The position numbers were made by a program, and so were the translations under genes. This document shows positions 41,478-55,323 of a stretch of 64,000 nt of DNA, in pieces. The first letter of the stretch is position 1. The number at the start of each line of letters is the position of its first letter. The notes below the pieces were generated by a model. It had not been told where the DNA came from. It worked only from the letters and a program-made list of their open reading frames with translations, and did no database searches. Origin of the DNA: Phoebastria nigripes. Taxonomy: Eukaryota > Chordata > Aves > Procellariiformes > Diomedeidae. The stretch is taken from positions 112,786 through 176,785 of the forward strand of contig JAYKAV010003437.1 of the NCBI GenBank assembly GCA_035582835.1, in the 5' to 3' direction.

Positions 41478-42633
41478 ACATCCATATTCATCATATAATG
41501 AAAATGATATTTCATGTTGGGTTGCAAGAAGATCCATAAAAAGAACCACAGCAAAGAGCAGAGAGAATAAGAGTAACTGCCCTCATTTAGTAGCCCATAC
41601 CTATACTATCAAAGTCACAGGGGAGAGTAATTAAATTTAATAGAAACCACCCATGATTTGAAGCTGCCCTCATTTTAGGAATGCAAGGGCAAGGAATTCA
41701 CTGCACAGTTCAACTTCAATTATCCAAATTATTCAGTGTCCCATGGCAATCAGATAAAAGTGCTTGTATCATGTTAGAAGGAATAGTTTTCGGGAAACAT
41801 ACACAGTATATAGAAATATATGTCACAGAAGGAAGACAGATTAGAGAAGCTTTGATCCTCAGCACAGCTGAACTGGTAGAAAACTTCATGAGAAGAGTAT
41901 TATAATAGATTCAGTTTTGAAAATGAAGATATGGGTTAAATTGATGGGTTTTTATCAAGCATTTATAGGGCATTCACTTCTGTGTAACAATAAGTACTGC
42001 CATTGTGTTTCTGAAATTGCTTCAGATAGCATGTAGAGGTCAACATGCACGTGAAATGTGATGCATAGTGTTGCCCAGTAGGAAGAAGGTAAGGAGAAGG
42101 AGCACTGAGCTGACCTGCATGCCTTTTGACAGTTTACTATTTTTGCCCTTCAAGGACATGACAGTTATAACCTGATAACTCCATTTTTATTTCAGCACTG
42201 GAGGGTCTCTCAAATCTCTTTCATTCTTTGGTTTAACAGCGATCTGATCCATACTTGTATCCAAATCTTTTAAATATTTTTTATGGCATTCATTCACAAG
42301 CTCGCTAGAAGCTGTCATCCTGCATGGCTGCTAGCTTCCCGGTCATCAACAAACCTAGCCTTTTCAGAACAACTTCTATCATGAACATTGCATCCCAAAG
42401 TGGAACAAACAAAAATTAGTGGTGACTATGTTTTAGAAACAGAAGAACAATCTACGGATTACTCATTTAAAATTCTGGGAAAGTACTGCTTATGCAGAAT
42501 GGGGGTACTAATAGTAGACAATTACCCTTACTATTTCAAACTATTGCAAGAGTGCGATAGTGAAAACACTGATTTGCACAACATCCATCCTTGCACAGCT
42601 TGGTCATCCTAAGAGAATAGGCTTAATGTTATT

Positions 42634-42650
42634 AAAAAAAAAAAAAAAAA
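42634..42650. repeat. poly(A) tract
   Basis: Seventeen A in a row. Confidence 0.9.
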
Positions 42651-45600
42651 GGAATCAGCTAAAGATTACTTCATAACTTACAAATCAACACATGGTTTGA
42701 CTGAGAATTTTCAAAAAGGTTTGACAGAAAGTAATAGGTGGGGAGGATTATTGAAATACTGACATCTTGTAATACAAAGTTGCCATCTTCTGAAAGTTTC
42801 ATCTCTACAAAGATGACAGTCATCATATAATTTAAATCTAAATAGTATCCTTGAAAGCTCTTTTAATATTAAGATAGAGAAAACTGTCCAAGAAATCTGT
42901 AATAAAAAAAGAAAGTGTAGGTGGAACAACAAAAGATGCATTATGATAGACCTGCAAAAGTGCAACCGATATTAAATATTTTTCTGTTCATGTATGAAGT
43001 AATTCAGAAGAAAATGGAAAATAACAACACAGAGTACATTTATCAAGTTCATACATATTTGAAACAAAGACCATAAGTAACACTGGATAATAGCATGAGA
43101 AAATAAAAAGCGAGATATAAATCTATAGGAAGTGTAAAAAAGAATATAAGGTAAATTATCTACATCTGCTGCAATATCAGATGATTTCTAAATAAAAAGG
43201 GTAAAAAAAAAGTAGACATTCAGGAAAAGAGTGATGTGTAACCCACTGAAATACCACATAAATGTTGACTAGCTGTATGAGAAAAACAGGTATGCTAAGA
43301 CAACTACTCACAGAAAAAAAGAAAAATCTTTTTTCATTTATTAACCATAGTGTTTAGTCTCATGCATTTGTAGCAATGGATTAGTATCTACTATTATAAC
43401 AGCCTGTAAAATGAAATTTAAGCAAATGAAATGCATATATACTTGTATTGATATACTAATACTAAATACAAAGTAATAACATCCTAGTTATATGTTAGTA
43501 AATTATACTTTAGTAAAACAAACATGACAAAAAAATTCCAGAAAGACTATATTACAATATACCTATATTTTTCAAACAGGTTTTTATCACAGCACAGTGA
43601 GCATTTGTTGCTGTGATGTACCTTGAAGTCTACAAAGCTTCAGGATGATCAATGATTGTGTCTTGCTACTGTGCAAAGATTTGACGTACTTTTTTCCACT
43701 ACCTTGCACCTTTCAGCACCAGTTATCTGCATTTTTGCACTATTCCATCTGAAAGCATTGAAAAAATGAGAACACATCTACCAAGAAGAAGAGCACAATC
43801 TAGACCATCTGGATCAAAAGCCAAGCACAACGCTTTGTCTTCTGATACCCAGTTTAAAGGGTAACTTAGGTTCCTCTATTGCTTCTGTGTTCTCGGCAAA
43901 AAAGAATTTAGTGTATGCAAACTGGCAAACAGACATCACATAAGTCCATTTGACTTAGTTATACTATTATTAGTTTCTTCATTAATGAAGTCATTATTAT
44001 TTTTATTATTATTCCTGCCTTAAAGGCTTGATTTATTTAAAAAAATTACAAAAATATGTTAAAAATCTGTTAAAGAAACTGTTTTCCTAGCTCTAATTTT
44101 GCAACAGCTTTCTCCTTTCTAATTGATTCTTATGTACATTTTTGGCTGTTGACTCTTCCATCCCGGCCACTAAAGGTGTTTTAAAGAATTTGCCTTGCCG
44201 CAATGCTCATGACAGAGCCAATTTGTTGCAACAGAGATTTCAGCATTCTGTGCAGCAGCTATCAGAACAAAGCAAAACATAAGCGGTCTTAGTGATACTG
44301 TCTTAAAATCTGGCACCACATTCAAAGATTGATCTGTATAATACATCCTGTCCTTAAGCACAACTCTGAATGTCATTCCTATTAATTCAAAGGTCCTTTC
44401 AAAGACCGACCTAGCTGGATTCTGTTTTGCTGGTTTTATAATGAAACTCTTTACACCCAAAACAGGTATTGCAACACAGCATTATGCTGTCTGCTGTAAT
44501 CCACTATTACCTCGAAGAGATATATAGAGAGATATATCAATATGTCAATTACCTTTAATTAAATGAATATCATCTCTTTAGAATCAGATCTTTGCCAAAA
44601 TAAAAAAAGAAGTGTTGCAAGTTGGCTAGCCAACCCTTCATCAATTGGCTGATTGCTGACAGCTCAGTGGTACATGAATCAAGAGCAAGCATGTCATTTG
44701 GTAACATATCGGGAAAATTGCTTCTGGCACCAAACTGCACCTGCATGTGATAAGAAAATGCTTCTATACATCTCCACAACCAGTGCAATGAGACCAACAG
44801 AACAAGTCTGGTTGTCAAGTCTTGTATGCATGTCACTGTATTAATACGGCAGTGAAAAAGATTTGATTTCTCTAAATAAATCCTAATGAACAAAAGAAGA
44901 ACAGCAAATTGATATCTTTTGAAAGTCAATAGGTAGCATTTACAAAAGACCCTAAGACGCTTAAAAGCTGAAAGTCATTACTGAAAGGAACAAATAAAGG
45001 CTTCTATGTATATCTCCCTAGTGGAGGGAGGTCCCTGAATCCTAAGAGTGGCAAGACTGAAGACATACGTTTTAGCATTTCTCTATTGACTAGTTAGTTC
45101 AAGCCTTTCCTCCTCTCCTTGGAGCGCAAAGATCCCCTTACATCTTTCTGCAACCTCATTCCTAGGCAGTGTATGTGACTGCAGACCTATGAATTCTACC
45201 ATGGGACTGGGCAGCTAGAAATTAGGCACCCTGGTGTCTTTGGGACAGATTTAAATTATTTGAGTACCTAAGTGAGAACTTACAGGTAGAATTCAGAGCA
45301 AGTGATATCGCCAGTATAACCTTAGGCACTTCATTGAGATACCTAAGAAATATTACCTTAGATTCCTTCTGCGAAGAGAAAAAGCACTCCAAGAAGATAA
45401 TTTATCTCATTAAAATCATGCTGTCTTTCTTCATGGAATACTAAGTTTACAGCAATGGGTTCTTGACTTCTGTACCTCAGTTAGATAGGGTGAATTTTCT
45501 GTAGATGTCCTAGGACAAACTATCAGCTAAATTATTTTATCTATATACCTCCCACTATGATATGACAGTAATCTACCTTCCTAGGACTGTATTTCTAAGC

Positions 45601-45768
45601 GTGTTTGGAATGGCTCATATCTGTGTATCAAGGTGCCTGTCTCTTGCTTCAGCCTAACTAGGAAGAAATACAGCATTCTGCCTGAGGACCCCCATGAGCT
45701 GGGATGAGAGGTGACCTCAGAGCACATGAAGCATTCACTCCCAACATAAGGTAGCTTTCCTGTTTGGC

Positions 45769-45787
45769 TTTTTTTTTTTTTTTTTTT
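45769..45787. repeat. poly(T) tract
   Basis: Nineteen T in a row. Confidence 0.9.
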
Positions 45788-46348
45788 AATTGTTTATTAA
45801 CTTATTCATTTAAATAACTTTTTGCTCTGTTTTTCTACTGATGATGTCTGTTTTTAAACAGCATCTGAACATTAAAAACACACTTTGAGGAGATAGGGTC
45901 ACTAATCTCTATGTCATGAAGTAGGCTATAGGTTCATCATACCACATGTGAAACTGTGTCACTGTGCAGAATCTGAGAGCCCTGGGATCAGAATCAGAGA
46001 ACAAGTTCTTCTTTCCAGGAGTGTTTATTCAGTTTATATCAAGATGCTTCTTGAAAAACAAATGAAGAACCAAACAATCCACAAGAAGCTAGAAATCACC
46101 AGAAAAATAGAAGCTTTAGCCTTTTGCTAAGCAGTAGGATGCAGGGTCACAGTCCTTTGATCTTCTTCTGATACATCTTGCACTCCCCTCCTCATGAAAC
46201 AGCATCAATAAGGAAGATACTCACCTAACATATTCTATAGCCTGGTAAGTGTATTATTCTTCTAATACATATAGAAAGGTGGTATGAGGAGAGCACTGAA
46301 TTTAGATCACCTTTTCCATAAAGGGACTACTTTAAACACTGGGCCCCA

Positions 46349-46362
46349 TTTTTTTTTTTTTT
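46349..46362. repeat. poly(T) tract
   Basis: Fourteen T in a row. Confidence 0.85.
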
Positions 46363-49300
46363 AAAATAGCAAGTACCTTCTTTCCAGTTTTCAAGGTCTT
46401 TCGTGGTCCTGGCCCTTTGACTATACACTGCTGGGTATTTCAGATTTTGCTCTGCAGCTAACTCTTTCCTTCCAAGATTAAACTCAGGGAAATTTTGGGG
46501 GAATAGTTTACAACATCCTATAGCAATAAAGAAACCACATTGATTTGGACTCCCTCTAACCTGTCTAATCCTCTAAGTTCCCAACAGGTCTTGCCACAAA
46601 CATTTCTGCAAATCTTCATACCATGCTACAAATATGCAACACATATTCTCAGACCTATGCTGCAAAATTATATTCTAGTGGAGTGCAGGCCATATCTTAG
46701 ACCACGCACAAATTCCCAGGGAGACCAGTGACAAGTGATAGGCAGTGTGGATTTGGCCCATCTATTCCAGAGAGAGCCAGTCTTAAACAGTGTAGAAGCC
46801 AAGCCATTCTGCACAATTTAGTCTATGGGACAAGAGATCATTTCCTGGGGCACATGTCTGAGGAAACCAGTGAGTTTTCTTATTCCTTTTGAAGAGGAGA
46901 GGCATCTAGCTCCTCTGAATAGATGCAAGACTCTTGATCCCAGAAGGACATAGGTTCCTCCTTGAAGCTCTATGCTATAAATCTGAGCTTTGCGAAGGAG
47001 GACACAGTGAAGGCATATTCTACTGTTTCCCAGTCGGTAGGTCTAAATTGCTCCTGACTCACCATATTGCTGGGATCTGAAGTGCCTGTGAACTCTGGAA
47101 ATTGCTCTGAATTGTAAGAGCTAGGCTTTTTATTTGATACACCTTAAGGTTCATTTTGAACTGGACCCAAAAGTCTTAGTAATTTTTGAAAATGGTCTTC
47201 AATTCTAGTATCCAGTATCTTCAAGTGTTTTCATGTTTTTTCTATAGGACTGAACAGATTATTACAGAATTAAGATTATTGTAGAGATATGGAACACTGT
47301 GATTCCTAATATAAGTGCTTTTAAAAAGGTACTGTTCATCTGCAGTGGTTTGGTTTGAAATGTTAAACTTGAGTAGTATAATGTCAATGTTCATATTCAT
47401 GATTGATGCTTAACCATTCCACATTGTGCAAGTTCAGCTGGAGTTATAGAAGTACTGAAAAACTCTGCAGCCAGGAATGCAATTTTAAAAACTTCTTTTG
47501 CATTCAAAGATCTTTAAAAAAAGGGCAAAAATATTTTTTTAATGTTCTCCATTTCAGATACCAAATTTTAACCCACTGGTCATTTCTGCAGCTAAGTTAT
47601 GAACAACTGGAACACTGAAAACACTGTGATGCTTTCCACTACTGAATTCTAAACAAATATTATTATAAAGACAGACAAGAACAACTTTCTAAACATTTCA
47701 TCACCTTGAGGGTAACATGTATAATGGCTGACTGCAACATTTTTTCATATTGTGAAAACATTCTCTATGCGGCATCAGACAAAAAAATGAATTTTAATTC
47801 TTGCATTAATTCTTAATTCAAATTTAAATGATCTTAATTAAGCTTCTTTTGGAAATGACTTAAGGAAATTTAAATCAGGGCCATTTTGTTTCTTCGTGAT
47901 AGGAGGAAACTCATTGGACCAGATGATACTGGCATTAGAGATATCCACGTCTGAGAGTCATCCAACGCTGCACCTACAATCAGTACAGACTGATGGGCAT
48001 TTCCTGGGTGCAATTCATTTGCTGTCAGATCAGATGAATGGCATCTTTGAAAGTGCCTCCATCTTTCCAGTGATAATAAACAGAGGCTAAGATAATCATG
48101 TACCTAAGCCTAGTTAAAATACAAAGGACTGCATTTTAGATATCTCAGAATCATTTGATTTTAATCCTCCCCTAGATATCCAGAATGATTTTGATGACTA
48201 TTATACTATGTATAATAACCTAATTTAATTTCTAAATTCTTTTTTTAAAGACATACCACATAAAAAGATGAGTTACAAATATACATTGTTTTTGAATGGA
48301 AGTAGGCTGGTATATGATAAGTTCTTTCTTCTTTTAGAGAAATTTGTAGTAAATTCAATATTTGCATGAGGACTAGGGCCAGTACTACTTGAGACCAGAT
48401 TATTTTTATCTGCACAAGAAGTCACGCTGAGCTAGGATAAAACAATTGTCTTTATTCTCCTGCACTTTAGGTCTATTCCATAAGAAATGTGTTCAGGAAA
48501 GCGTTAAGGATTTCAATCTGTTAAATCATTGACACATCTCATAATCCGTTTCACATGGTCTGATCATGAATTTATTTCATAAAATAAAATGAAATTTCAT
48601 TTTGAAAAATCTGAAGTTCTCAACTCTGAACTGCCAGACTTTCAGAAAGTTTCTTATAACTCCTATGCCAATTGATTGAAAAAGCCAGTTACACCAGCAC
48701 AAATGGAAAAGCAGAGATGCTGCTTTTAATACAATAAAAAGTAAGAACAATGCTGCCTAACAGCTATATTACCATGATTTTTCATCACTCCTAGCTTACA
48801 CTATGTGTGATGATAACTATTTAAGCCTTTGCATCTCACTTCCAGTAGGCTCTGAGCCATCAATTACACTAGTTCACAGGAGACTAGAATTTGGACTGCC
48901 CTATGTCCTCTTGGTTTCAGGCTATGTAAAATGTCCTTAATGGACTGGAAACAGCTAAAAGGCAAAAAACCACTCTAGTACTTCCTTTCCTATTTGAAGG
49001 GAGGTGAGTAAGCCCAAGAGACAAGCAGGTAATTTATAGTTAAACGTTTTCCTTTGATCTGTATATCACTTTTTCTATTTTGAGCTAATTTGATTAAGTA
49101 CGCACAAAGGGGGAGCCAAAGGAGAAACGTTTTTCTTCAGGCAGCCAGCCAGGAAACACAGTAGCAGAGACCTAATTTTTTATTATCATTATTATTGATC
49201 GATCTCCAAGTGATACACATAATTGACTCAAAATAACAGAGGAGCTGAATTAAATCTGAAACATTTGAGCATACTTAATATGGGGTTTTCCAGTGCTAAG

Positions 49301-50264
49301 AGCTTGGATAGTTTCAACTACTTTTGATACCACAGAAAATGTAGGTAAAATTGTATTATGGTTTCACAAGTTATTTTGTGTCAGCTGAACTTCAATAACT
49401 GACAATATGGATGCTGTTACCCCACTGCAAATATGAAGAAAAATGCTCTAGCTTATGTCCTCTCTTGTTAAGACTTAAGCAAATGCATTTCATATTACAT
49501 TTCCTGTCAGTTACACAACCAAAGTACAAAGTAATTACCTACATCTGATTTAGTCATCTAGATGCCTTTTATAAAGCACAGGGAGAAATGGCAGCTGTAT
49601 GCAGTGATACATCTCATTCTAAAGTAGAAGGCTAAAATATATCAGAAGAAATATGCCTTAAAAGTACCTTTTTTTTTTTACTAGGGACCCTACCAGTTTA
49701 GATGCAGACATCTAACGAAACTTGCACAAGACAAACTCAGCCACAGTTACCACAGCTCAGCTTACACACGACAATTCATCTCTGGCAATAATTCATTTAT
49801 ATGTTTGAGCTGTGAAGACTTTTTCTATGTAAAGACAAAGAAATGTTGTGTTGGCTCAAAGTACTTATTGCCTGTATACACATCACATTCTCCTGCTTGC
49901 CCCGACTGTGAAAACATAAAAACATGATGAATCATGGGTTAGAGAACTGCCACTCACTTCAGTCCTTCTGGTGTTCCAAGGGGACACAGGTCTATGTCCT
50001 CCATGGTAAGTGAGACCTGTGGGCAGAAGAAGACCCCAGTTGTAGCTTCATAAATTGTAAGTTCAGAATACACGCTGCTTTTAACTGACTTCAGCAGGAA
50101 ATATACAATGGTGTAAGCCAGTAAGATAACCAATTCTGGTCTTGCCTATACTGCCATCTTACCACCACTTATATACTTTTATATTTTTTTATACTTAGAA
50201 ATTGTGAAAGGTTGGACAGCAAAATTGGACTAGGCATACATCTACTAGGTATGTACACAGTACT

Positions 50265-51014
50265 GTGACAAACAGGGGCTGTTACAGGCTGGATCGATGG
50301 GCTGAGGCCAACTGCATGAGGTTCAACAAGGCCAAGTGCCGGGTCCTGCACTTCGGCCACAACAACCCCATGCAACGCTACAGGCTGGGGGAAGAGTGGC
50401 TGGAAAGCTGCCTGGTGGAAAAAGACCTGGGGGTGCTGGTTGACAGCTGGCTGAACATGAGCCGGCAGTGTGCCCAGGTGGCCAAGAAGGCCAACAGCAT
50501 CCTGGCCTGTATCAGAAATAGTGTGGCCAGCAGGAGTAGGGAGGTGATTGTGCCCCTGTACTCGGAGCTGGTGAGGCCGCACCTCCAATACTGTGTTCAG
50601 TTTTGGGCCCCTCACTACAAGAAGGACGTTGAGGTGCTGGAGCGTGTCCAGAGAAGGGCAATGAAGCTGGTGAAGGGTCTGGAGAGCAAGTCTTACAAGG
50701 AGTGGCTGAGGGAACTGGGACTGTTTAGCCTGGAGAAGAGGAGGCTGAGGGGAGACCTTATTGCTCTCTACAACTACCTGAAAGGAGGTTGCAGCAAGGT
50801 GGGTGTTGGTCTCTTCTGCCAACCAACTAGCGATAGGATGAGAGGAAATGGACTCAAGTTGTGCCAGGGGAGGTTTAGATTGGACCTTAGGAAAAATTTC
50901 TTTACTGAAAGAGTGGTTAAACATTGGAAGAGGCTGCCCAGGGAAGTGGTGGAGTCACCATCCCTGGAAGTATTTAAAAGACGTGTAGATGAGGTGCTTA
51001 GAGACATGGTTTAG
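50265..51014 (+). pseudogene. CR1 ORF2 C-terminal fragment, frame still open (249 codons)
   Basis: The open frame encodes the region C-terminal to the RT of a CR1 LINE polyprotein. Recognisable blocks in order are [55 protein letters not shown], and S-P-S-L-E-V-F near the end. It closes with the normal TAG at 51012-51014. In life this is part of the endonuclease-reverse transcriptase that drives target-primed reverse transcription. The fragment lacks both the endonuclease and the RT catalytic Asp residues, so it cannot work. The first codons are flanking sequence; no true start codon belongs to it. Do not annotate it as a host gene. Confidence 0.93.
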
Positions 51015-51110
51015 TGGGCATGGTGGTGTTGGGTTGATGGTTGGACTTGATGATCTTAGAGGTCTTTTCCAACCTTAATGATTCTATGATTCTATGATTC
51101 TATTCTATGA
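50275..51110 (+). mobile_element. CR1 LINE, 5' truncated, with intact 3' tail
   Basis: This copy holds the C-terminal third of CR1 ORF2 and the full 3' UTR. It ends in the diagnostic tail of ATTCTATG-type octamers (about 51080-51110). It is truncated on the 5' side before the RT catalytic motif. The low level of decay marks it as one of the younger CR1 copies here. The 3' UTR contains the usual GGTTGGACTTGATGATCTTA motif just after the stop codon. Confidence 0.95.
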
Positions 51111-52294
51111 TAAAACAACCAAAACTAATAAGAAACAGTCAATCATCATCAGTTAAGTTAGCCAACAATTCGCAAGGTTTGCTCACTCTTCAAATCTCTT
51201 GTTCTAGTATAGAAAGATTTAATCTTTACTTGATAGGTCAACCTCACACAAAAAACCAGACTTCTCTGACCCAAAACATTAATGTGTATAGTGTCTAGAC
51301 TAACATTTTACCAGGACAGATGTTACCATGAGTCAACTACCAAAGAATTTACACCAGTTAAAGGAGGATTATGAACTAACCATTGCAAGAAAGTAAAAAA
51401 ACCCTATGCTTCATATATAAAATATATAAACTGCTCTATTCTAGGTAGCTTAGAAATTATTCAAAATGTTTTAAAAGAACTTAAAGAGTATATAATTTAT
51501 CTTAAAAATGAAAATAGCTCCTTCACTGACAAACAAAAATTGCTGTCGATGCCTCTTCTAAGACTGTGATTAATACAGCTGAGATATAATATGTTTTTCA
51601 GGGTGGATCCTGGATCTTAGTTACTTAGGAGATTATGTGCTAATTGCTGTTCTTCATTTGAATTCATAACATCACCACTGTAGCAACAGTTAAGTTGTAT
51701 TTAAGGATGCACTTCATTATAATCCCATGTTTTCAGAGGCTTATAACTGTATATAAATTATCTGCTCATAAAGTTATTCTCAGCCCAAAGAAGGCATTTT
51801 GGAACAGTCTGACACAACACCATTTGACTGCTTAGTATTTGCATGTTCTAAAATGTGCTACTTCTTTTGCCTCCTTTTTGATGACACATTAACATACTTG
51901 TCAACTTATGGTACTCAAAATTCCCCAAGTTTTTTAAGGCGCCAGCTTGCAGTTCTCAACAAGTAGAAATGCTTCTGACACATTTGGGAGACTGCTTAGA
52001 AATAACACAGGTTTAAGTGTTGCTCAATTAGGGAAAGGTCAGTGATACTTGAAACTGCCCAAAAGGAGCAATGACACTGAAGAAACTATCAAGGTTTGTT
52101 ACATTTTCCAGTCTGTCAAAAGGGACCAGTCCACTGGCATGGAAAATCCTGCTCATGCCTTTTTCCCTCTCAAAACAAAGTAGACATAAATTTGTTTATA
52201 CTGGCTGGGAAAAAAATTTACCTGTCCTAAACAATTATTATCCTGTAAGGATACTACAGCTAAACAGGTGACCATGCGTATCAAGATCTGACAC

Positions 52295-52366
52295 TTGGCC
52301 ATAGCTCAGTGGGCTTGAGTCTAGACATTCTGCAGTGAAATATGGGTCTCGACATCTAGCTGCTAC
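52295..52366 (+). pseudogene. possible tRNA-derived sequence (degenerate)
   Basis: TAGCTCAGTGGG at 52302-52313 matches the tRNA A box, and GCTC/GAGT around it can form a D stem. About 42 bp downstream, GGGTCTCGACATC (52344-52356) resembles a B box, at close to tRNA spacing. The anticodon and acceptor stems do not pair well, so this is not a functional tRNA. It could be an old tRNA pseudogene, a tRNA-derived SINE remnant, or chance. Confidence 0.3.
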
Positions 52367-52564
52367 TCTCACGTGATCCCCAGTCTAACGGTTTAGTGAC
52401 AGTGTCAAAGTAATTAAGCACCTCAGAAAAACGGCTGTAGAATCCGATCCGGCCTCCTGAATAACGCCGATGAGGCATGGGCTGTCACCTCCTCACATTT
52501 GCTCAACAGAAAACCAAAACCATTGACGTCAGAGTCACTGGGAATTTGTAGATGTAGAGGGAAA

Positions 52565-52599
52565 GAAAAACAAACAAACAAACAAACAAACAAAAAAAC
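52565..52599. repeat. (AAAC)n microsatellite
   Basis: Repeating CAAACAAACAAACAAACAAA followed by an A-run and CCCC. Confidence 0.9.
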
Positions 52600-54164
52600 C
52601 CCAGCCTCAGTGTGATCTGGGCTTCCAACACTTGCTGAATCTTCACAAAAATGAAGCCGTACACACCCCAATGAGAAACAATGGTCACAAACAGAGGTGA
52701 TATCACAAGAGGTATCCTCCTGGTCTTATGAGGCTGTCACTCCAACTGACATATACTGTGAAGTAATAAGCAACACCTTCTCCAGATCCCAGAAAGGAGG
52801 GAGCTAAATGGCACTGAATTGGCTGTGTTTCCCCAAAATGTCTCAGACAAGCTACAGCCGCAGCAGGCTGAGCAGCTGAGCCCTCGGAGACTGGGCTCAC
52901 AGTCTCAGACAGAAAGGAAAGATTTATTGCCATCTGGTAACAATGATGCTGATGTCTCGGAGAGGCCCACTGGGCTACACAGCAGCACCCAGCAACTCTA
53001 AAACTAGAGGGACGTAATTAGGTAGCTTAATTACTGGGCTGCTTATAAAAGTCGGAAATTCTACATTATGTTTATGTTATTATTACAGTTATGTTTGGCA
53101 GGGAAAGAAGGATGTGGGAAACTGAACCTTTAAGAGGCTAAGATGAGCCAACCCAAAGCAGTCACTGTCATCTGCTGTCTTGTTATATTATTCAGGGACT
53201 TCTGTTATACAGTATGGATCACCTAGGACTCAGATGCTGAATGTAGCAACCCTCTATCATGCTGCTTGGCACAGAGTGACTGCTGAAAAACACAGCAACC
53301 TTGGTGGTTGACAACCTCTATATATTCACAGGACAGCTACAGCATGAACAGCTTATAGTACAAGTTTCTCTACTCTGCCTCTGCCAAAATATCACTATAC
53401 TCCCAAGCTTCTTATAGGTATACAGCAATATTGGAAACTCCATTCCCATTAAAATGCATGGTTCTCTACAGGCTGCTAATTATTAATAGCGGCAGTGGCA
53501 GCAATCTGAGAGAGATGAATACTCCTGTAATTTTGAGTAGAGGTTTGAGACAGCATGGCAGGGCAGAGAGACAACTGCTTTGTTCATGTTTGCAGCCATA
53601 ACCTCTTAGCAAAAACAGAAAATATTGATGGAAAATAGGGTTGTTAGCCACACACTGGACATACAGAATTCAAAGGATGCAACAAAACCAGAAGCTGACC
53701 TCCAAGCCCTGAGCTTTTGTAGTTTTCACATCAAGACCAGATATGAATATGAAATATTTTGTTAGTTTTCATTAGAAATCTCCAACTGGAATGTCAAACT
53801 AGCTGGAAACCTGAAATTCAATGCAGAAATTTGGTGTCTTACTGCCATTTTTATTCTGAAACTTACTGGTCAATCATTGCATGAAATGTCCCACAGTTCC
53901 TGAACAATTCAACAATTGTCGACAGTCGACCTGACTGTTTACATAGAACATTAAATGGCTTTAAGCATGCTAATCTGACTCCAGTAGCCCATTTGCTCTT
54001 GCTAAGCCATAGAGTAACAGCTCTGTAAGTCATAAAGAGCAGACCCATCTAAAAGGTGAGTATATTGCAGTTGCAAAATTATGCGTGTTACACAACCAAT
54101 GTATATCATATGTAAATGAATACATTCAGTGAAGGAAAGAGCTGTCTGCATTATAGCACCTTTC

Positions 54165-54187
54165 TTTTTTTTTTTTTTTTTTTTTTT
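54165..54187. repeat. poly(T) tract
   Basis: Twenty-three T in a row. Confidence 0.9.
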
Positions 54188-55323
54188 CATTCTAAAAGGC
54201 ATGAATAAGAGACTTGAAGCCAAATTCAGTGTCTGGAGAAAGCACTCTACTATGTTAACCCAGCAGCAAAAAGAACAGTAAACAGCTATCGTCAAAATAA
54301 TCCTTCAGGATTCTGCAGAGCATAAGACAATTACTCATTTTGAGCTGAAGCCCTCACCCTTTACCCACCTTTCTTTTTTTCCTAGACCCAGATCCAAATT
54401 GTTTTTCTTCCAGAGAATAACCTGCTTTATTTCACTTTTTAACTCCAACGCACACAACTGTTATGTATACTAACTAGGTTTCTGTGTCAAGGGGCACCAA
54501 AAATATGCTAGTATTGTTGAAGAGACAAATGGAAAAACCTTGATTTGGCAGGGTGTTCTTGTCAACAAAGAACAAACATAAAGGACCCACATGAACGCTG
54601 AAAAGCTTAACCAAAAAAAGAATCACATAGAATGGTATTATTTTAAAAGCTCTAAAAAATGTTTCAGAAGTACCTAGCAGGCAAACAAGGAAAATTTTTT
54701 GCTTGTTAGGGCTTTTTTGTTGCAGTTTACAACATAATATGAAGCCTAGGAACACGTTATAGTACTTTGTAGTAGAATTTAAGACTTGATAAGTGTCTGT
54801 ATTTTGCATAAAGCTATTGGATGAGGCTGTGCTTTCTGGCATAGCTTGCCACTGTTTGATAACATTTTAAAAGCATACTGTGCTTGAACTATCAACATAC
54901 AATATTTGTTAGTTTTATGCTCCACAAGTTACTTTGTTACGTGCAATGGAATAATTACTATGAAGTTTTGTATTGTAGCACTTTTGTCACAGTTGTTTAT
55001 TAGATATGGGGCCTCATTTTGAACTTTTTATTTGCTTTCTGTGCTGTCACTTCCATGTCATTTGTAATGTACAGCGATTTAATTGGAAATTGGACCAGAA
55101 AACATTAAAGGACATTTTGGTGATTCCAGTCATTACAGATTTTCCCTTGCTGGCATGTAAGTGGTGTTCTTTACAGTGTGCTTATTTGTTTGATTTGTGC
55201 TTAAAGGATATGTTTATTTAAATCTATTTCATGAAATAAAGCACTGGGCAAAAAGTAGTATCTAGTGGGTTTTCCTTGCAATCATCTCAAAGCACTAACA
55301 TTACGACATGGATACAAATGTGT

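Larger units (their letters stand above)
35905..50274. other. 14.4 kb of unique AT-rich sequence, no gene seen
   Basis: No host exon, RNA gene or recognisable young repeat. Open frames up to 119 codons (for example 44570-44929 minus and 38532-38849 plus) lack domain-like composition. Simple repeats are listed separately. A repeat/hairpin structure lies at 41426-41477. The region 45160-45370 repeats ACCTAAG and TTAGGCAC-like words that hint at an ancient element. Confidence 0.5.
51111..55323. other. unique sequence, no gene seen
   Basis: AT-rich, with an (AAAC)n repeat (52565-52599), a T23 tract (54165-54187) and one degenerate tRNA-like sequence. The minus-strand frame at 54474-54842 (122 codons) has no recognisable domain. 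Confidence 0.5.

Noticed and set aside
44570..44929. 119-codon minus-strand frame
   Set aside because: No recognisable motif. Overlapping open frames on the other strand suggest chance.
50169..50924. 251-codon minus-strand frame
   Set aside because: Shadow of the CR1 ORF2 frame on the + strand. The + strand translation has clear CR1 residues and ends at the natural stop.
54620..54640. AATCACATAGAATGGT resembling an inverted CR1 tail
   Set aside because: No CR1 3' UTR sequence follows, so similarity is probably chance.
54474..54842. 122-codon minus-strand frame with hydrophobic stretch
   Set aside because: Hydrophobic residues follow from A/T-rich codons. No family recognised and no supporting signals.
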